Shown piece after piece: positions 1-8,404 of a DNA stretch of 64,000 nucleotides. Below the pieces are notes generated by a model. It did no database searches, was not told where the DNA came from, and worked only from the letters and a program-made list of their open reading frames with translations. The stretch is from the NCBI GenBank assembly GCA_023667395.1, contig JAMPAC010000005.1, forward strand, positions 47,261-111,260. Reading direction: 5' to 3'. Each line of letters begins with the position of its first letter. Position 1 is the stretch's first letter. Position numbers and translations under genes: made by a program. Source of the stretch: Blautia sp. GTDB taxonomy: Bacteria; Bacillota; Clostridia; Lachnospirales; Lachnospiraceae.

Positions 1-1512
1 TGTCCGTCCTGTAATCTCCTCGTAGGCATCCAGTATACCGTCCAGTGGAACGCACCAGTATCTGATGGGATCGGTGGAATAGGCGTAGGCCATGGAGATC
101 AGGTTGCCGCGCCCGTCCAGTATGGCGGAACCGGAATCCCCGTGTTCCAGTTCCACCGTCACCTCGGTGTGATCCTTTCCGTCATACCACTCAAAAAGCT
201 GTTTGACCTTGACCAGGTTCCCGGTGGTCACATGCAGGATACCGCCTTTTCTGTCCACCCTCTCCAGCCCCAGTTCCAGTGTCTGGTCGTCCAGCCCGTC
301 CCAGTAAGACCTGTCAATATGTACCGTCATCAGCTGTTCCTGCAGTTCTTCCGGGATATCCTCCCTGCTGACGGTGACCACGCCCACATCATATCCCTCG
401 CTGCTGCCCAGATGCCTGCCGTCCACCCTGGTCCCATCGTAGAAAAACACATCCCAGTCGTCATACTTTTCCGCCACATGGCGGTTACTGCAGATGTAGA
501 CCGTATCCTCCGTGATCTCCATGATGTAACCGGAACCGGCGCTGTACCCGTTGTCCCGTTCATGATACAGCTGTACCAGCGCAGGGCGCATATAGGCAAG
601 AGCCTCCTCCAGGTCATCCTCCTGCATGGCGCCCGCGTCATAGGGATTGGGCGCCCCCAGGATCACGTCCTCCCAGCGGTTGATCCGTCTGGTCCCGATC
701 ATCTTCTGCAGTTCCCCGGGGGACACCACAGTGACCGTAGCCTGCTTCTCCGTCACCAGACCGCAGTCGTCCTCCACGCTGTAACTCAGTTCATAGACGC
801 CCTCCCTGCCCAGATGAATCCCGGAATCGTCCAGGATGATACTGGCTGTCAGGTCGCTGTCCGCCTTGTCAGCCGCCGTCACGCTTTCCAGGAAGTCCGG
901 CTCGCTGCCAGGGGTGACATAGAAATCCCTGACGCCCACGATCTCGGGAGGGATGTCCACCCTTACCGTCAGCGCGGTCCTGGACTGATTGCCCGAGGAA
1001 TCCCTGGCGCCGACCTCCAGGATGTACTCGCCTGGTTCCTCGAAAGTGATGGCATCCTTTTCCTGGCCGTCCTGGATAAAATACACTTCCGTGTCGCGGT
1101 CCTTGTCCACGATCCTGTCCACCGCGTCCTCCGGCCGGATCTCCGCCCCCGCCGCCAGAAACACCTGCCCTTCCTTTTCCCGTATCTCGGGCGGCGTGGT
1201 ATCTTCTATGATGATCGTATAGAAAAAGACTTCCCTGCCATGATAGAGCGCCGCCTCATAAACGCCCGTATGCCTGCGGTCCACCTCGGACAGGTCAAGC
1301 TGCGACAGCCCCCGGGACCATTCGGTACCACCCGAGATGTAATCCTCCATATCGCGGCTGACGCGCTCTCCCAGTTCATAGGTGGCGGTGCTGAACACCG
1401 GCTCCACCAGGTATATCTCCCGGTAAAAGACTACTGCCATCACAACCGCCGCCGCGATCACGCCAGCAGCGGTCAGGATCGCTTTCCCTTTCCTGCGCTT
1501 CCCTGTCTTCAT
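1..1512 (-). CDS. membrane-anchored trypsin-like serine protease (C-terminus off the window edge)
   Basis: The reading frame opens at an ATG preceded by AAGGGGAA and stays open for 504 codons to the window edge, so the C-terminus is missing. The N-terminus is a basic stretch followed by one membrane helix at about residues 11-30. Residues about 100-265 look like two beta-sandwich (Ig/cadherin-like) repeats that start after DTTPPEI and DIPPEI. The rest is a chymotrypsin-fold protease. H345 lies in CSNRHVAEKY, D375 in GYDVGVVTV and S460 in HGDSGSAIL, so the catalytic triad is complete. This layout suggests an HtrA/trypsin_2-type protease held outside the membrane. A zinc-ribbon/LRR membrane protein gene ends 18 bases upstream, so the two are probably co-transcribed. 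The substrate is unknown. Confidence 0.85.
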   Translation of the reverse strand, partial: MKTGKRRKGKAILTAAGVIAAAVVMAVVFYREIYLVEPVFSTATYELGERVSRDMEDYISGGTEWSRGLSQLDLSEVDRRHTGVYEAALYHGREVFFYTIIIEDTTPPEIREKEGQVFLAAGAEIRPEDAVDRIVDKDRDTEVYFIQDGQEKDAITFEEPGEYILEVGARDSSGNQSRTALTVRVDIPPEIVGVRDFYVTPGSEPDFLESVTAADKADSDLTASIILDDSGIHLGREGVYELSYSVEDDCGLVTEKQATVTVVSPGELQKMIGTRRINRWEDVILGAPNPYDAGAMQEDDLEEALAYMRPALVQLYHERDNGYSAGSGYIMEITEDTVYICSNRHVAEKYDDWDVFFYDGTRVDGRHLGSSEGYDVGVVTVSREDIPEELQEQLMTVHIDRSYWDGLDDQTLELGLERVDRKGGILHVTTGNLVKVKQLFEWYDGKDHTEVTVELEHGDSGSAILDGRGNLISMAYAYSTDPIRYWCVPLDGILDAYEEITGRT

Positions 1513-1530
1513 TTCCCCTTGCAACACCCC

Positions 1531-3660
1531 TTATTTAATGATAATCACGTTTTTCAGCGCTGCCATATCCCGTATCGGATTATTTGCACAGACCAGCACC
1601 TTGAACTGTTCCAGTCCCGCCAGCGGGGACAGATCAGTGACATAATTGTCCGTTATGTCCAGATAGGTAAGCTGCGTCAGATTCCCCGCAAACTCCACGT
1701 CCTGCAGTTCCTGTCCGGGCGCTTTCAGCACGGCCAGGTTCGGCATATGCTCAAAGAACTCCGTGTAGCCGCCCAGCATGATCCGGGTGCTGCCCGCGCC
1801 GTAATCCCAGCTTCCGTCCTCTTTCAACTGATGGACGTTGGCGTCCCGCATATCCAGTTCCTGCAGGCTCTCGCTGACAGGCATCCCCTCAAGCCTTAAG
1901 CCAAAGTCGGCGTCCTCCAGGATCAGCGTCTTCAGGTTGGGCAGCCCGAAAGCCGCGTTGAGATCCCCCCAGATAAAGCTGTCCGTCAGATCCAGCGTCT
2001 CCAGCGAGGGCACGCTGGCAAAGGATTCCAGCAGCCTAGACTCCATGGACATATCGATGAAAGAAAGCGTTTTCAGGCTGGTAAGATTCTCCAGGCTTTC
2101 CAGATCCCCGTCGCTTCCAAAAGATCCCACCCCCGCCAATGTCAGGCTCTCCAGCGCCGTCAGGTTCCCAAGGCCGGGATACCTTTCGTAATTGCCCAGC
2201 GTCAACACTTTCAGCCCGGGCATCATGGAGAGATCCGGCATCACCATCTCTTGATCAAAATCATAATCCACATACAGCTCCAGTTCTTCCAGCCCCGTGC
2301 ACTCGAATACCGGGCTGTAATCCTCCAGCGAATAATTCTGATGCAGCCGGAGGCATTTCAGGGTGTCCGCACGGTCCGCTATGGCGGCTGCCTGCAGCAG
2401 TCCGGTACTGACCAGTTCCAGGCTCTCCAGGCCGGGCATCTCCCGAATAAAACCGATATCACGGAGCCCGTCCGACTCAATGGACAGTTCTTTCAGCTGC
2501 GTCATATCGTAAAGTTCCCCGAAGTCCGTGATGAAGTCCCCGTCTTCAATAATAAGCGTCTCCAGGGAAGATGCCTGGGAAACGCCGTCCAGCGCCATCC
2601 CATGATCGCCGCAGTCCAGCTTCAGATATTTCAGGCCACTGTACGCTCCCAGTCCGCTGCAGTCGTCCATCATGAAATCACAGGTCAGACTTAACAATGT
2701 CAGTTGGGAAACGTCCATATATTCCTCCAGATCTTCCAGAGAAGAATCACAGGAAAGCGAGGTCAGGGAGGTCAGGTTATGCCAGTCCGTATCCCAGTCC
2801 AGGGATTCCCTGCCCAGATCCAGAGTCTGTATCCCGGGGAAACACTTGAAATCCCCGGAATCCACATAGGTATTCGTCAGGTAGGCGGTTCCGACGGTTC
2901 CGTCAGACAGTTCATAGGCGACTTCCACGCCGCTGTAATTGTACATATCCCGGACTTTCAGCCCGACTACGCTGTTCAGTTCCTCCCTGGTCACCGACGA
3001 CGCGGGCTTGCCAAACAGCTGGCTCACAAATTCCTGCAGGAGTTTACTCTCCGGCTGGTGAAACGTCAGATGGCTGACATCGCTGACGCTGCTCTGCACT
3101 GACGACGGCACGGAGTACTCCTCAAAGGAGGAAATGGCGGAAGCCGTATCCCGATGGCTGCTCCCTTCTTCCTCCTGACCATTCCGGGTCGCTGCGGAAT
3201 AGAGCCGGGTTCCCAGCACTGATATGAGCACCACCACCGCCGTCACGGTCATAGTGGCAATGATCACAACCGCAGCAACGTTACCTTTCTTTTTCTCCTT
3301 GCCGGAGGGCTGGACCACCGCCGCATAGGGACCCATTTTCGGCTGCTGGCCATAACCCGGCTGCTGATGGCTGGTGTCCGACCGGGACGGCTGCCATCCA
3401 TTGTCCGACCGGGACGGCTGCCATCCATTGTTCGTCTGGGGCTGCTGCCAGCCGCTGTTCGTCTGGGGCTGCTGCCAGCCGCTGTTCGTCTGGGACTGCT
3501 GTCCATAATTCATCCGGGGCGGCTGACTCTGATCCGCCTGGGACTGTGCGCCGCCTGAACGGTAGGGATCACGGTAGCCGCAGTCCGGGCAGGTGGGAAC
3601 ACCGTCCTTCATCACCAGCCTCTTATTACACAGTGGACATTTGTTTTTCTTCTCTTCCAT
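1531..3660 (-). CDS. zinc-ribbon, single-pass membrane protein with leucine-rich-repeat domain
   Basis: This 709-residue protein starts at an ATG with a GGAGG-type site. Residues 8-28 form a zinc ribbon (CPLCNKR then CPDCGY). A Gln/Asn/Ser-rich low-complexity stretch with tandem 9-residue units follows at about 35-105, then one membrane helix at about 130-150. The remainder is a leucine-rich-repeat domain with recurrent L..L.L units from about residue 270 to the end, so the LRR is expected outside the cell. The cytoplasmic zinc ribbon plus one helix plus extracellular domain is a common Firmicute design for proteins of unknown function. It lies 18 bases upstream of the protease gene and follows the ABC exporter genes on the same strand. 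No catalytic site is visible, and a protein-binding role is inferred from the LRR. Confidence 0.8.
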   Translation of the reverse strand: MEEKKNKCPLCNKRLVMKDGVPTCPDCGYRDPYRSGGAQSQADQSQPPRMNYGQQSQTNSGWQQPQTNSGWQQPQTNNGWQPSRSDNGWQPSRSDTSHQQPGYGQQPKMGPYAAVVQPSGKEKKKGNVAAVVIIATMTVTAVVVLISVLGTRLYSAATRNGQEEEGSSHRDTASAISSFEEYSVPSSVQSSVSDVSHLTFHQPESKLLQEFVSQLFGKPASSVTREELNSVVGLKVRDMYNYSGVEVAYELSDGTVGTAYLTNTYVDSGDFKCFPGIQTLDLGRESLDWDTDWHNLTSLTSLSCDSSLEDLEEYMDVSQLTLLSLTCDFMMDDCSGLGAYSGLKYLKLDCGDHGMALDGVSQASSLETLIIEDGDFITDFGELYDMTQLKELSIESDGLRDIGFIREMPGLESLELVSTGLLQAAAIADRADTLKCLRLHQNYSLEDYSPVFECTGLEELELYVDYDFDQEMVMPDLSMMPGLKVLTLGNYERYPGLGNLTALESLTLAGVGSFGSDGDLESLENLTSLKTLSFIDMSMESRLLESFASVPSLETLDLTDSFIWGDLNAAFGLPNLKTLILEDADFGLRLEGMPVSESLQELDMRDANVHQLKEDGSWDYGAGSTRIMLGGYTEFFEHMPNLAVLKAPGQELQDVEFAGNLTQLTYLDITDNYVTDLSPLAGLEQFKVLVCANNPIRDMAALKNVIIIK
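3370..3505. repeat. tandem 27-bp coding repeat (Gln/Trp-rich linker)
   Basis: About five imperfect copies of a 27-bp unit encode nine-residue repeats of the type NSGWQQPQT or NGWQPSRSD. They lie in the cytoplasmic linker of the zinc-ribbon/LRR protein. Copies are near-identical at DNA level, so copy number may vary between strains. Confidence 0.8.
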
Positions 3661-3678
3661 TCTGACCTCCTGAATTTA

Positions 3679-5301
3679 CTAACCGATCGTTATCAGCCTT
3701 CCCTGCTGCATTTTTTCATGTATCCTGTGGGAAATGGAGATCACGGTCCTGCCTTCGGACGCTTTCTTAAGCACCTCCAGCACCCTTGCCTCCGTCACGC
3801 TGTCCAGATTGGCAGTGATCTCATCCAGCAGCATGATCCTGGGCTTCGCCACCACCGCCCTGGCGATGGACAGAAGCTGCAATTCCCCCTGGGAAAAATC
3901 AGCGTGTTCCATGGGCGTGTCATAGCCCTGGGGCAGCGACAGTATCTTCTCATGAAGCCCCACCATCCGGGCGGTCTCCTCTACGGCCTTCCTGTCAAAA
4001 ACGGGATCAAACAGAGCGATCTGATCCTCCACCGTTCCCATGCAGGGATGGAACTGCTGTTCCACATACCCCAGGAAATAACGCCGCTTTTCCCCGGAAA
4101 GACGGCCTGCGGCCACTCCCCCTATGGTAACGCTTCCCTCCTGGGGCTCGTACAGCCCCAGGAGCAGCCGGAACACGGTGCTCTTGCCCGCCCCTGTCCT
4201 GCCGACCAGCGTCACGGTTTCCCCCTCTTCCACGGTAAAACTTAAATGTTCCAGCACCGGATGGGAGGGCTCGTAGGCGAAGCTGACATTCTCAAACCTG
4301 ACATCCGTGCCCCGGGTCTCCTGTTCCCCGTACAGGGGCGCCTCCTCTTCCTCCAGGAACTCATCGATCCGTTTGATACCGGCGATGGCGGTCTGGATAT
4401 TCTGGATCTCCATGCCGATGCTTTCAATGGGGTTGAACACCTTTCCCACATAGGCGATAATGGCCACCGCGCTGCCCACCGTGATGCCGAAGAACCGCTG
4501 CATGGCGCTGCCCATGGAAGAGCACACCATCATCACGGCGATGACGCAGGAACTGAGGCTGACCACGATGGGGGAATAGATGGCGTTGTAAAAGTTGGTC
4601 TTTTCCAGCGCCCGGTAGCTTTCCTCTATGTAAACGTCATATTTCCTTTCCATATACTTCTGGATGGAAAGGGTGCGGATACTCCGCATATTGCGGATGG
4701 TCTCCGGCACATGGTTGTTCACCTTTCCGATGGCCGCCCGGTTGGCCATCTGGGCTTTCAGCATCCGCTTCTGGATATGGCGGGTCATGACGAACAGGCC
4801 GGGCATGATGCACAGGAGCAGGATTCCCAGCCCCAGGCTCTTATAGAAAATCACCCCAAGGATCCCCACCACCTTACAGGCATTGGCGAACATTCCCACG
4901 ATCCCGTTGGAGAAAAGGGTGTCCACCGCGTCCACGTCATTGACAAACCGGGAGGTAATCTTGCCAGGCTCCACTTTTGTGAAATACCCTGCCTGCATCC
5001 GGGAAAGCTTTCCGCACATCTCGCTGCGCACGCTGTGGGTCAGTTTCTGCCCCATCACCGTCAGCATCACGTTCTGCAGGGACTCCAGCAGGTTGGACAC
5101 TGCCAGCATACCCAGATAGGCAAAGGCAACGCTTAAGACCAATGTCTCTTTTTCCGTCAGCCGGTTGACGATCTCCTCCAGGATCAGGGGCGGTATCAGC
5201 GTCATGATCACGGACACCAGGATCACCAGCAGCGTCACCGCCACGGTCTTCCTGGACTTTCTCACCAGCTTCCAGAGGATTGCAATCATATTATTGTTCA
5301 T
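3679..5301 (-). CDS. ABC exporter half-transporter, permease plus ATPase (partner 2)
   Basis: I place the start at the ATG at 5301 (MNNNMIAILW) because the in-frame sequence before it overlaps the upstream partner gene. The two coding regions overlap by 11 bases, which implies translational coupling. The N-terminal half has six hydrophobic segments (type 1 exporter domain). The C-terminal half is an ATPase with Walker A GRTGAGKST, a divergent signature FSQGE in place of LSGGQ, and Walker B IMLLDE followed by TANLD. With the gene just upstream it forms a heterodimeric exporter of the MdlAB/LmrCD kind. The degenerate signature suggests one composite ATP site is weak. The cargo (drug, peptide or lipid) cannot be read from the sequence. 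Confidence 0.88.
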   Translation of the reverse strand: MNNNMIAILWKLVRKSRKTVAVTLLVILVSVIMTLIPPLILEEIVNRLTEKETLVLSVAFAYLGMLAVSNLLESLQNVMLTVMGQKLTHSVRSEMCGKLSRMQAGYFTKVEPGKITSRFVNDVDAVDTLFSNGIVGMFANACKVVGILGVIFYKSLGLGILLLCIMPGLFVMTRHIQKRMLKAQMANRAAIGKVNNHVPETIRNMRSIRTLSIQKYMERKYDVYIEESYRALEKTNFYNAIYSPIVVSLSSCVIAVMMVCSSMGSAMQRFFGITVGSAVAIIAYVGKVFNPIESIGMEIQNIQTAIAGIKRIDEFLEEEEAPLYGEQETRGTDVRFENVSFAYEPSHPVLEHLSFTVEEGETVTLVGRTGAGKSTVFRLLLGLYEPQEGSVTIGGVAAGRLSGEKRRYFLGYVEQQFHPCMGTVEDQIALFDPVFDRKAVEETARMVGLHEKILSLPQGYDTPMEHADFSQGELQLLSIARAVVAKPRIMLLDEITANLDSVTEARVLEVLKKASEGRTVISISHRIHEKMQQGRLITIG

Positions 5302-7174
5302 GACGCTCACCTCCAAGCTGCTGGGTCCGGTAAAGGGAGGCATACTCCGCGTTTCCCTCCAGAAGTTCCCCGTGAGTACCGAAAGTCCCCGTGCCGTCAT
5401 GGAGATACAGCACGCCGTCCGTCTCCGGGAACAGCGCCAGCCTGTGGGACAGCAGCAGGATGATCCTGTCCGCCGCCAGCTTTCTCAGTTCCGCAAAAAT
5501 CTCCCGCTCCGTCCGCTGATCCACTGCGGAAAACGGGTCGTCCAATATCATGACGCTCCTGCTGTGGCAGAGGGTACGGGCAAGGGAAATCCTGGCCTGC
5601 TGGCCGCCGGACAGCTGCTGGCCGCCGCTTCCCACATAGGTATCCTCCCCATCGGGCATAAGCCCCACTTCCCCATCCATATGTACCATCCTTAACAGGG
5701 ACGCCGTATCCGCCTGCTCTCCCAAAAGGATGTTTTCGCGGACACTGTCGCTCATCAGTTCCGGCTCATGCCCCATATAGGCGATAAGCCCGCTCTTTTC
5801 CACATCATTCAGGTCACGGAGATCACACCCCGTTCTCTGTGAGCTTTTTTCCTCTGCATCACTCCTGCCACAAAAAGCCTGTCCCGCCGCCGGGATCCGG
5901 GAATGGGCGCCTGTCTTTTTCCCCTCGTCCGCGCCGCAAAGAGCGTTTCCGTACAGCCGGATATTTCCCTCATAGACAACATCCCCGATAAAAGACTTTC
6001 CCAGCGCCGTCTTTCCGCAGGCCACAGCCCCCGTGACGCCGATCACCTGCCCCTTTGCCGCCTCAAAGGAAATACCCCGCAGAACCGGCTCACAGCCGGG
6101 GTAGGCCAGGGTTACATTTTCCACCTTTATCTGATCGACAGAAAGCCCCTGGTCAGGCCGGGACAGTTCCACATACTCCCTGAACAACGGTTTGATGCGC
6201 CGCCAGGACACCAGCGCCCTCTGCATGTTGTTGAACATCCGGGCGGAGGAGGATACCTTCTGCGCAAATTTGGTAAAACAGGATACAAAAGTGGTAAACA
6301 TACCAATGTCCCACACGGTCCAGCCCGTGCCCAGCACGTTTTTCCCGCCAAACCATATGATGAACAGGACGCCGCCCATGGCAATGGTGTTGTAAATGGG
6401 AGTGGTAGCGCTTCCCCACAGGTTGGAAACCACGGCGTTTTTCTCATATTCCGTCAGAATCTTCTCATAGGATCGATCCCTGTCCTGTTCCCTTCCGTAC
6501 ACCCGGTAGGTAACGGCATTGTTCACCCGGTCCAGGGTCTCCTGGTTCAGCCGCCCCGCCGTCTGCTTGAACCTCTCGTTGATCCTCGTCACAGGCCCTT
6601 TCAGGCTGAGGGCGATCACATACGCAATGGGAATGAACAGGCAGGCCAGCAGCGTCAGCCGCCAGTCGTAGACCAGAAGCATCCCCAGATAGGAACCCAG
6701 CAGCACGCCCGTATCGAAAATCTCCGTGGTCACCTGCTGCATTCCCTGTGCGCTGGCGTCCACGTCCGCCACCGCCTTGGTCATCATGGCCCCGGTGCTC
6801 TCCCGCTCCACCTCTTCCCTGCTCATGTGGACAATGCCGTTGTAAAGCATGTGCCGCATGTTGCGGCTAAGGTCGTTCCGCAGCCTGGCGCCCGAAAACC
6901 TTTTTAACGTGCGCATCAGCTGTACAAAGAAGATAACCGATAAGTATACGCCGGCAAGCTTCAGCATATCCCTGCCTGTGGCCTGTCCCTGTATACATTC
7001 ATAGAGGCACTGCGCCAGACGTCCCTCGAAATAGGGTCCGGCGATCATGCCCCCGTTAAAACCGATCCCCCCTACGGCGATCAGCAATAAGATTTTTTTC
7101 TCCGGCTTAAAATAGGACAGCGCCCTGTCCGGGTGCTCAATCTTCCTGATCCCCGCCGTCTTTTTTTGCAGCAT
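5291..7174 (-). CDS. ABC exporter half-transporter, permease plus ATPase (partner 1)
   Basis: This 627-residue half-transporter starts at an ATG after GAGGAAGCGG. It has an N-terminal six-helix exporter domain and a C-terminal ATPase. Walker A is GAVACGKTA, the signature is LSGGQQARISLAR and Walker B is SVMILDDPFSAVD. Between Walker A and the signature there is a polar insertion of roughly 35 residues, rich in Gly, Ala, Lys and Asp, that ordinary exporters lack. It sits where the Q-loop region would be and might change nucleotide handling. It is the first gene of the exporter pair and overlaps the next gene by 11 bases. Proteins of this layout usually function as heterodimers in multidrug or peptide export; the substrate here is not known. 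Confidence 0.88.
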   Translation of the reverse strand: MLQKKTAGIRKIEHPDRALSYFKPEKKILLLIAVGGIGFNGGMIAGPYFEGRLAQCLYECIQGQATGRDMLKLAGVYLSVIFFVQLMRTLKRFSGARLRNDLSRNMRHMLYNGIVHMSREEVERESTGAMMTKAVADVDASAQGMQQVTTEIFDTGVLLGSYLGMLLVYDWRLTLLACLFIPIAYVIALSLKGPVTRINERFKQTAGRLNQETLDRVNNAVTYRVYGREQDRDRSYEKILTEYEKNAVVSNLWGSATTPIYNTIAMGGVLFIIWFGGKNVLGTGWTVWDIGMFTTFVSCFTKFAQKVSSSARMFNNMQRALVSWRRIKPLFREYVELSRPDQGLSVDQIKVENVTLAYPGCEPVLRGISFEAAKGQVIGVTGAVACGKTALGKSFIGDVVYEGNIRLYGNALCGADEGKKTGAHSRIPAAGQAFCGRSDAEEKSSQRTGCDLRDLNDVEKSGLIAYMGHEPELMSDSVRENILLGEQADTASLLRMVHMDGEVGLMPDGEDTYVGSGGQQLSGGQQARISLARTLCHSRSVMILDDPFSAVDQRTEREIFAELRKLAADRIILLLSHRLALFPETDGVLYLHDGTGTFGTHGELLEGNAEYASLYRTQQLGGERHEQ

Positions 7175-7289
7175 TTTCCGCTTCCTCTTTTCCGGAACCG
7201 TTTTTCTCTCTTAATTCTCTCTCATACATTATACTAATAATCACGCTTTTCCGCAACGGCATTCCTTCGCTTAGCTGCATATGACATTT

Positions 7290-8264
7290 TCAATTCTCCG
7301 CCCCTGCCATCAGCAGCTTCTCCACAATATCGTTATTGCCCGCTTCCGTTGCGTAGTAGAGGGCCGTATGCCCCGCCAGATCCGTGTAGGCAACGTCCGC
7401 GCCGTTCGCCAGCAGGGTTTCCACGATATAATTGCTGCCTTTCCTCGCCGCGATGATCAGCGCCGTCTCCCCGTCCTCGTCCCGCTCGTCGATCCGGGCG
7501 CCGCTCTCAAGCAGCTTCTTTACAAGGTGCTCGTTTACGTTGCCCGCCGCCATGTGCAGCGGAGAGTAGCCGTTATTGCCGCTGATGTTGGGATCCGCCC
7601 CCGCCTCCAGCAGCAGTTCCGCGATCAGCAGGTTATCCTCCGCGACCGCCACATAGAGCGGGGTCTGCTTGCTGTCGTTGCGGGCGTTGATGTCCATATC
7701 CCCCTTTGCCAGCATGGCCTTTACCACCTCGCCCTGTTCGTTATAGCAGGCCTGATGGAGCGGGGTGTTGCCATAGGCGTCCGCATTCCCCGCACTCTCC
7801 TTTGAAAGGATCTCGATCAGCTGTACCAGCCCCAGGGCATTGGCGTAATCCAGCGCCGTATGGTTCTCGTTATCCATAACGGAGCTATCCGCCCCAATCT
7901 CCATCAGATATCTTGCCGCTTCCGCTTTCTTAGCCTCCACCGCATAAATCAGCGGCGTCTTTCCGTTCTTGTCGGTGGCGTCGATGTCCGCTCCCGCGTC
8001 CGCCAAAAGTTTTATGATCTCCTTATTTCCCGAATGCACCGCCATGTGCAGCGGGGTCACGCTGGTATTGGATATCAGGTTCACATCCGCATCCTTTTCC
8101 AGCAGCATTTTTACAATGTCCCTGTAACCCTTATTGCAGGCATAATGGAGCGGCGCCATCCCCCGTTCGTCCACCGCGTTGACATTGATCCCATCCTTTT
8201 TCAGGAATGCCGTCACTACCCCTTTTTGTCCGTTCTGGCAGGCTTTCAATAACAGTTTTTCCAT
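7290..8264 (-). CDS. ankyrin-repeat protein
   Basis: The 324 residues are almost entirely ankyrin repeats, about nine units of 33 residues. The consensus pieces GxTPLHxA, LLEAGADPN and ADVNLI recur throughout. There is no signal peptide or membrane segment, so it is a cytoplasmic protein-interaction module. It stands alone between the ABC exporter genes and the ABC-F gene, with its own upstream gap. Bacterial ankyrin proteins often serve as binding partners or inhibitors for a neighbouring enzyme, but no partner is obvious here. The function is unknown. Confidence 0.85.
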   Translation of the reverse strand: MEKLLLKACQNGQKGVVTAFLKKDGINVNAVDERGMAPLHYACNKGYRDIVKMLLEKDADVNLISNTSVTPLHMAVHSGNKEIIKLLADAGADIDATDKNGKTPLIYAVEAKKAEAARYLMEIGADSSVMDNENHTALDYANALGLVQLIEILSKESAGNADAYGNTPLHQACYNEQGEVVKAMLAKGDMDINARNDSKQTPLYVAVAEDNLLIAELLLEAGADPNISGNNGYSPLHMAAGNVNEHLVKKLLESGARIDERDEDGETALIIAARKGSNYIVETLLANGADVAYTDLAGHTALYYATEAGNNDIVEKLLMAGAEN

Positions 8265-8404
8265 TTAATACCTCCCCGTTTGCAATCTGAAATGTATACT
8301 AATAACTATATAACAATTTCCGCAGGTTGTCGAGATTTTTCAGGCGGTTTCTTCCCTGCGGGACGGGGCGCACGCCACCATCGTCCCTTTTCCCGGCTGC
8401 AGGT

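Noticed and set aside
142-1899. A 585-codon plus-strand open frame
   Set aside because: It is the mirror of the protease and LRR genes; it has no ribosome site and an odd His/Pro/Arg-rich composition, while the minus strand carries catalytic motifs.
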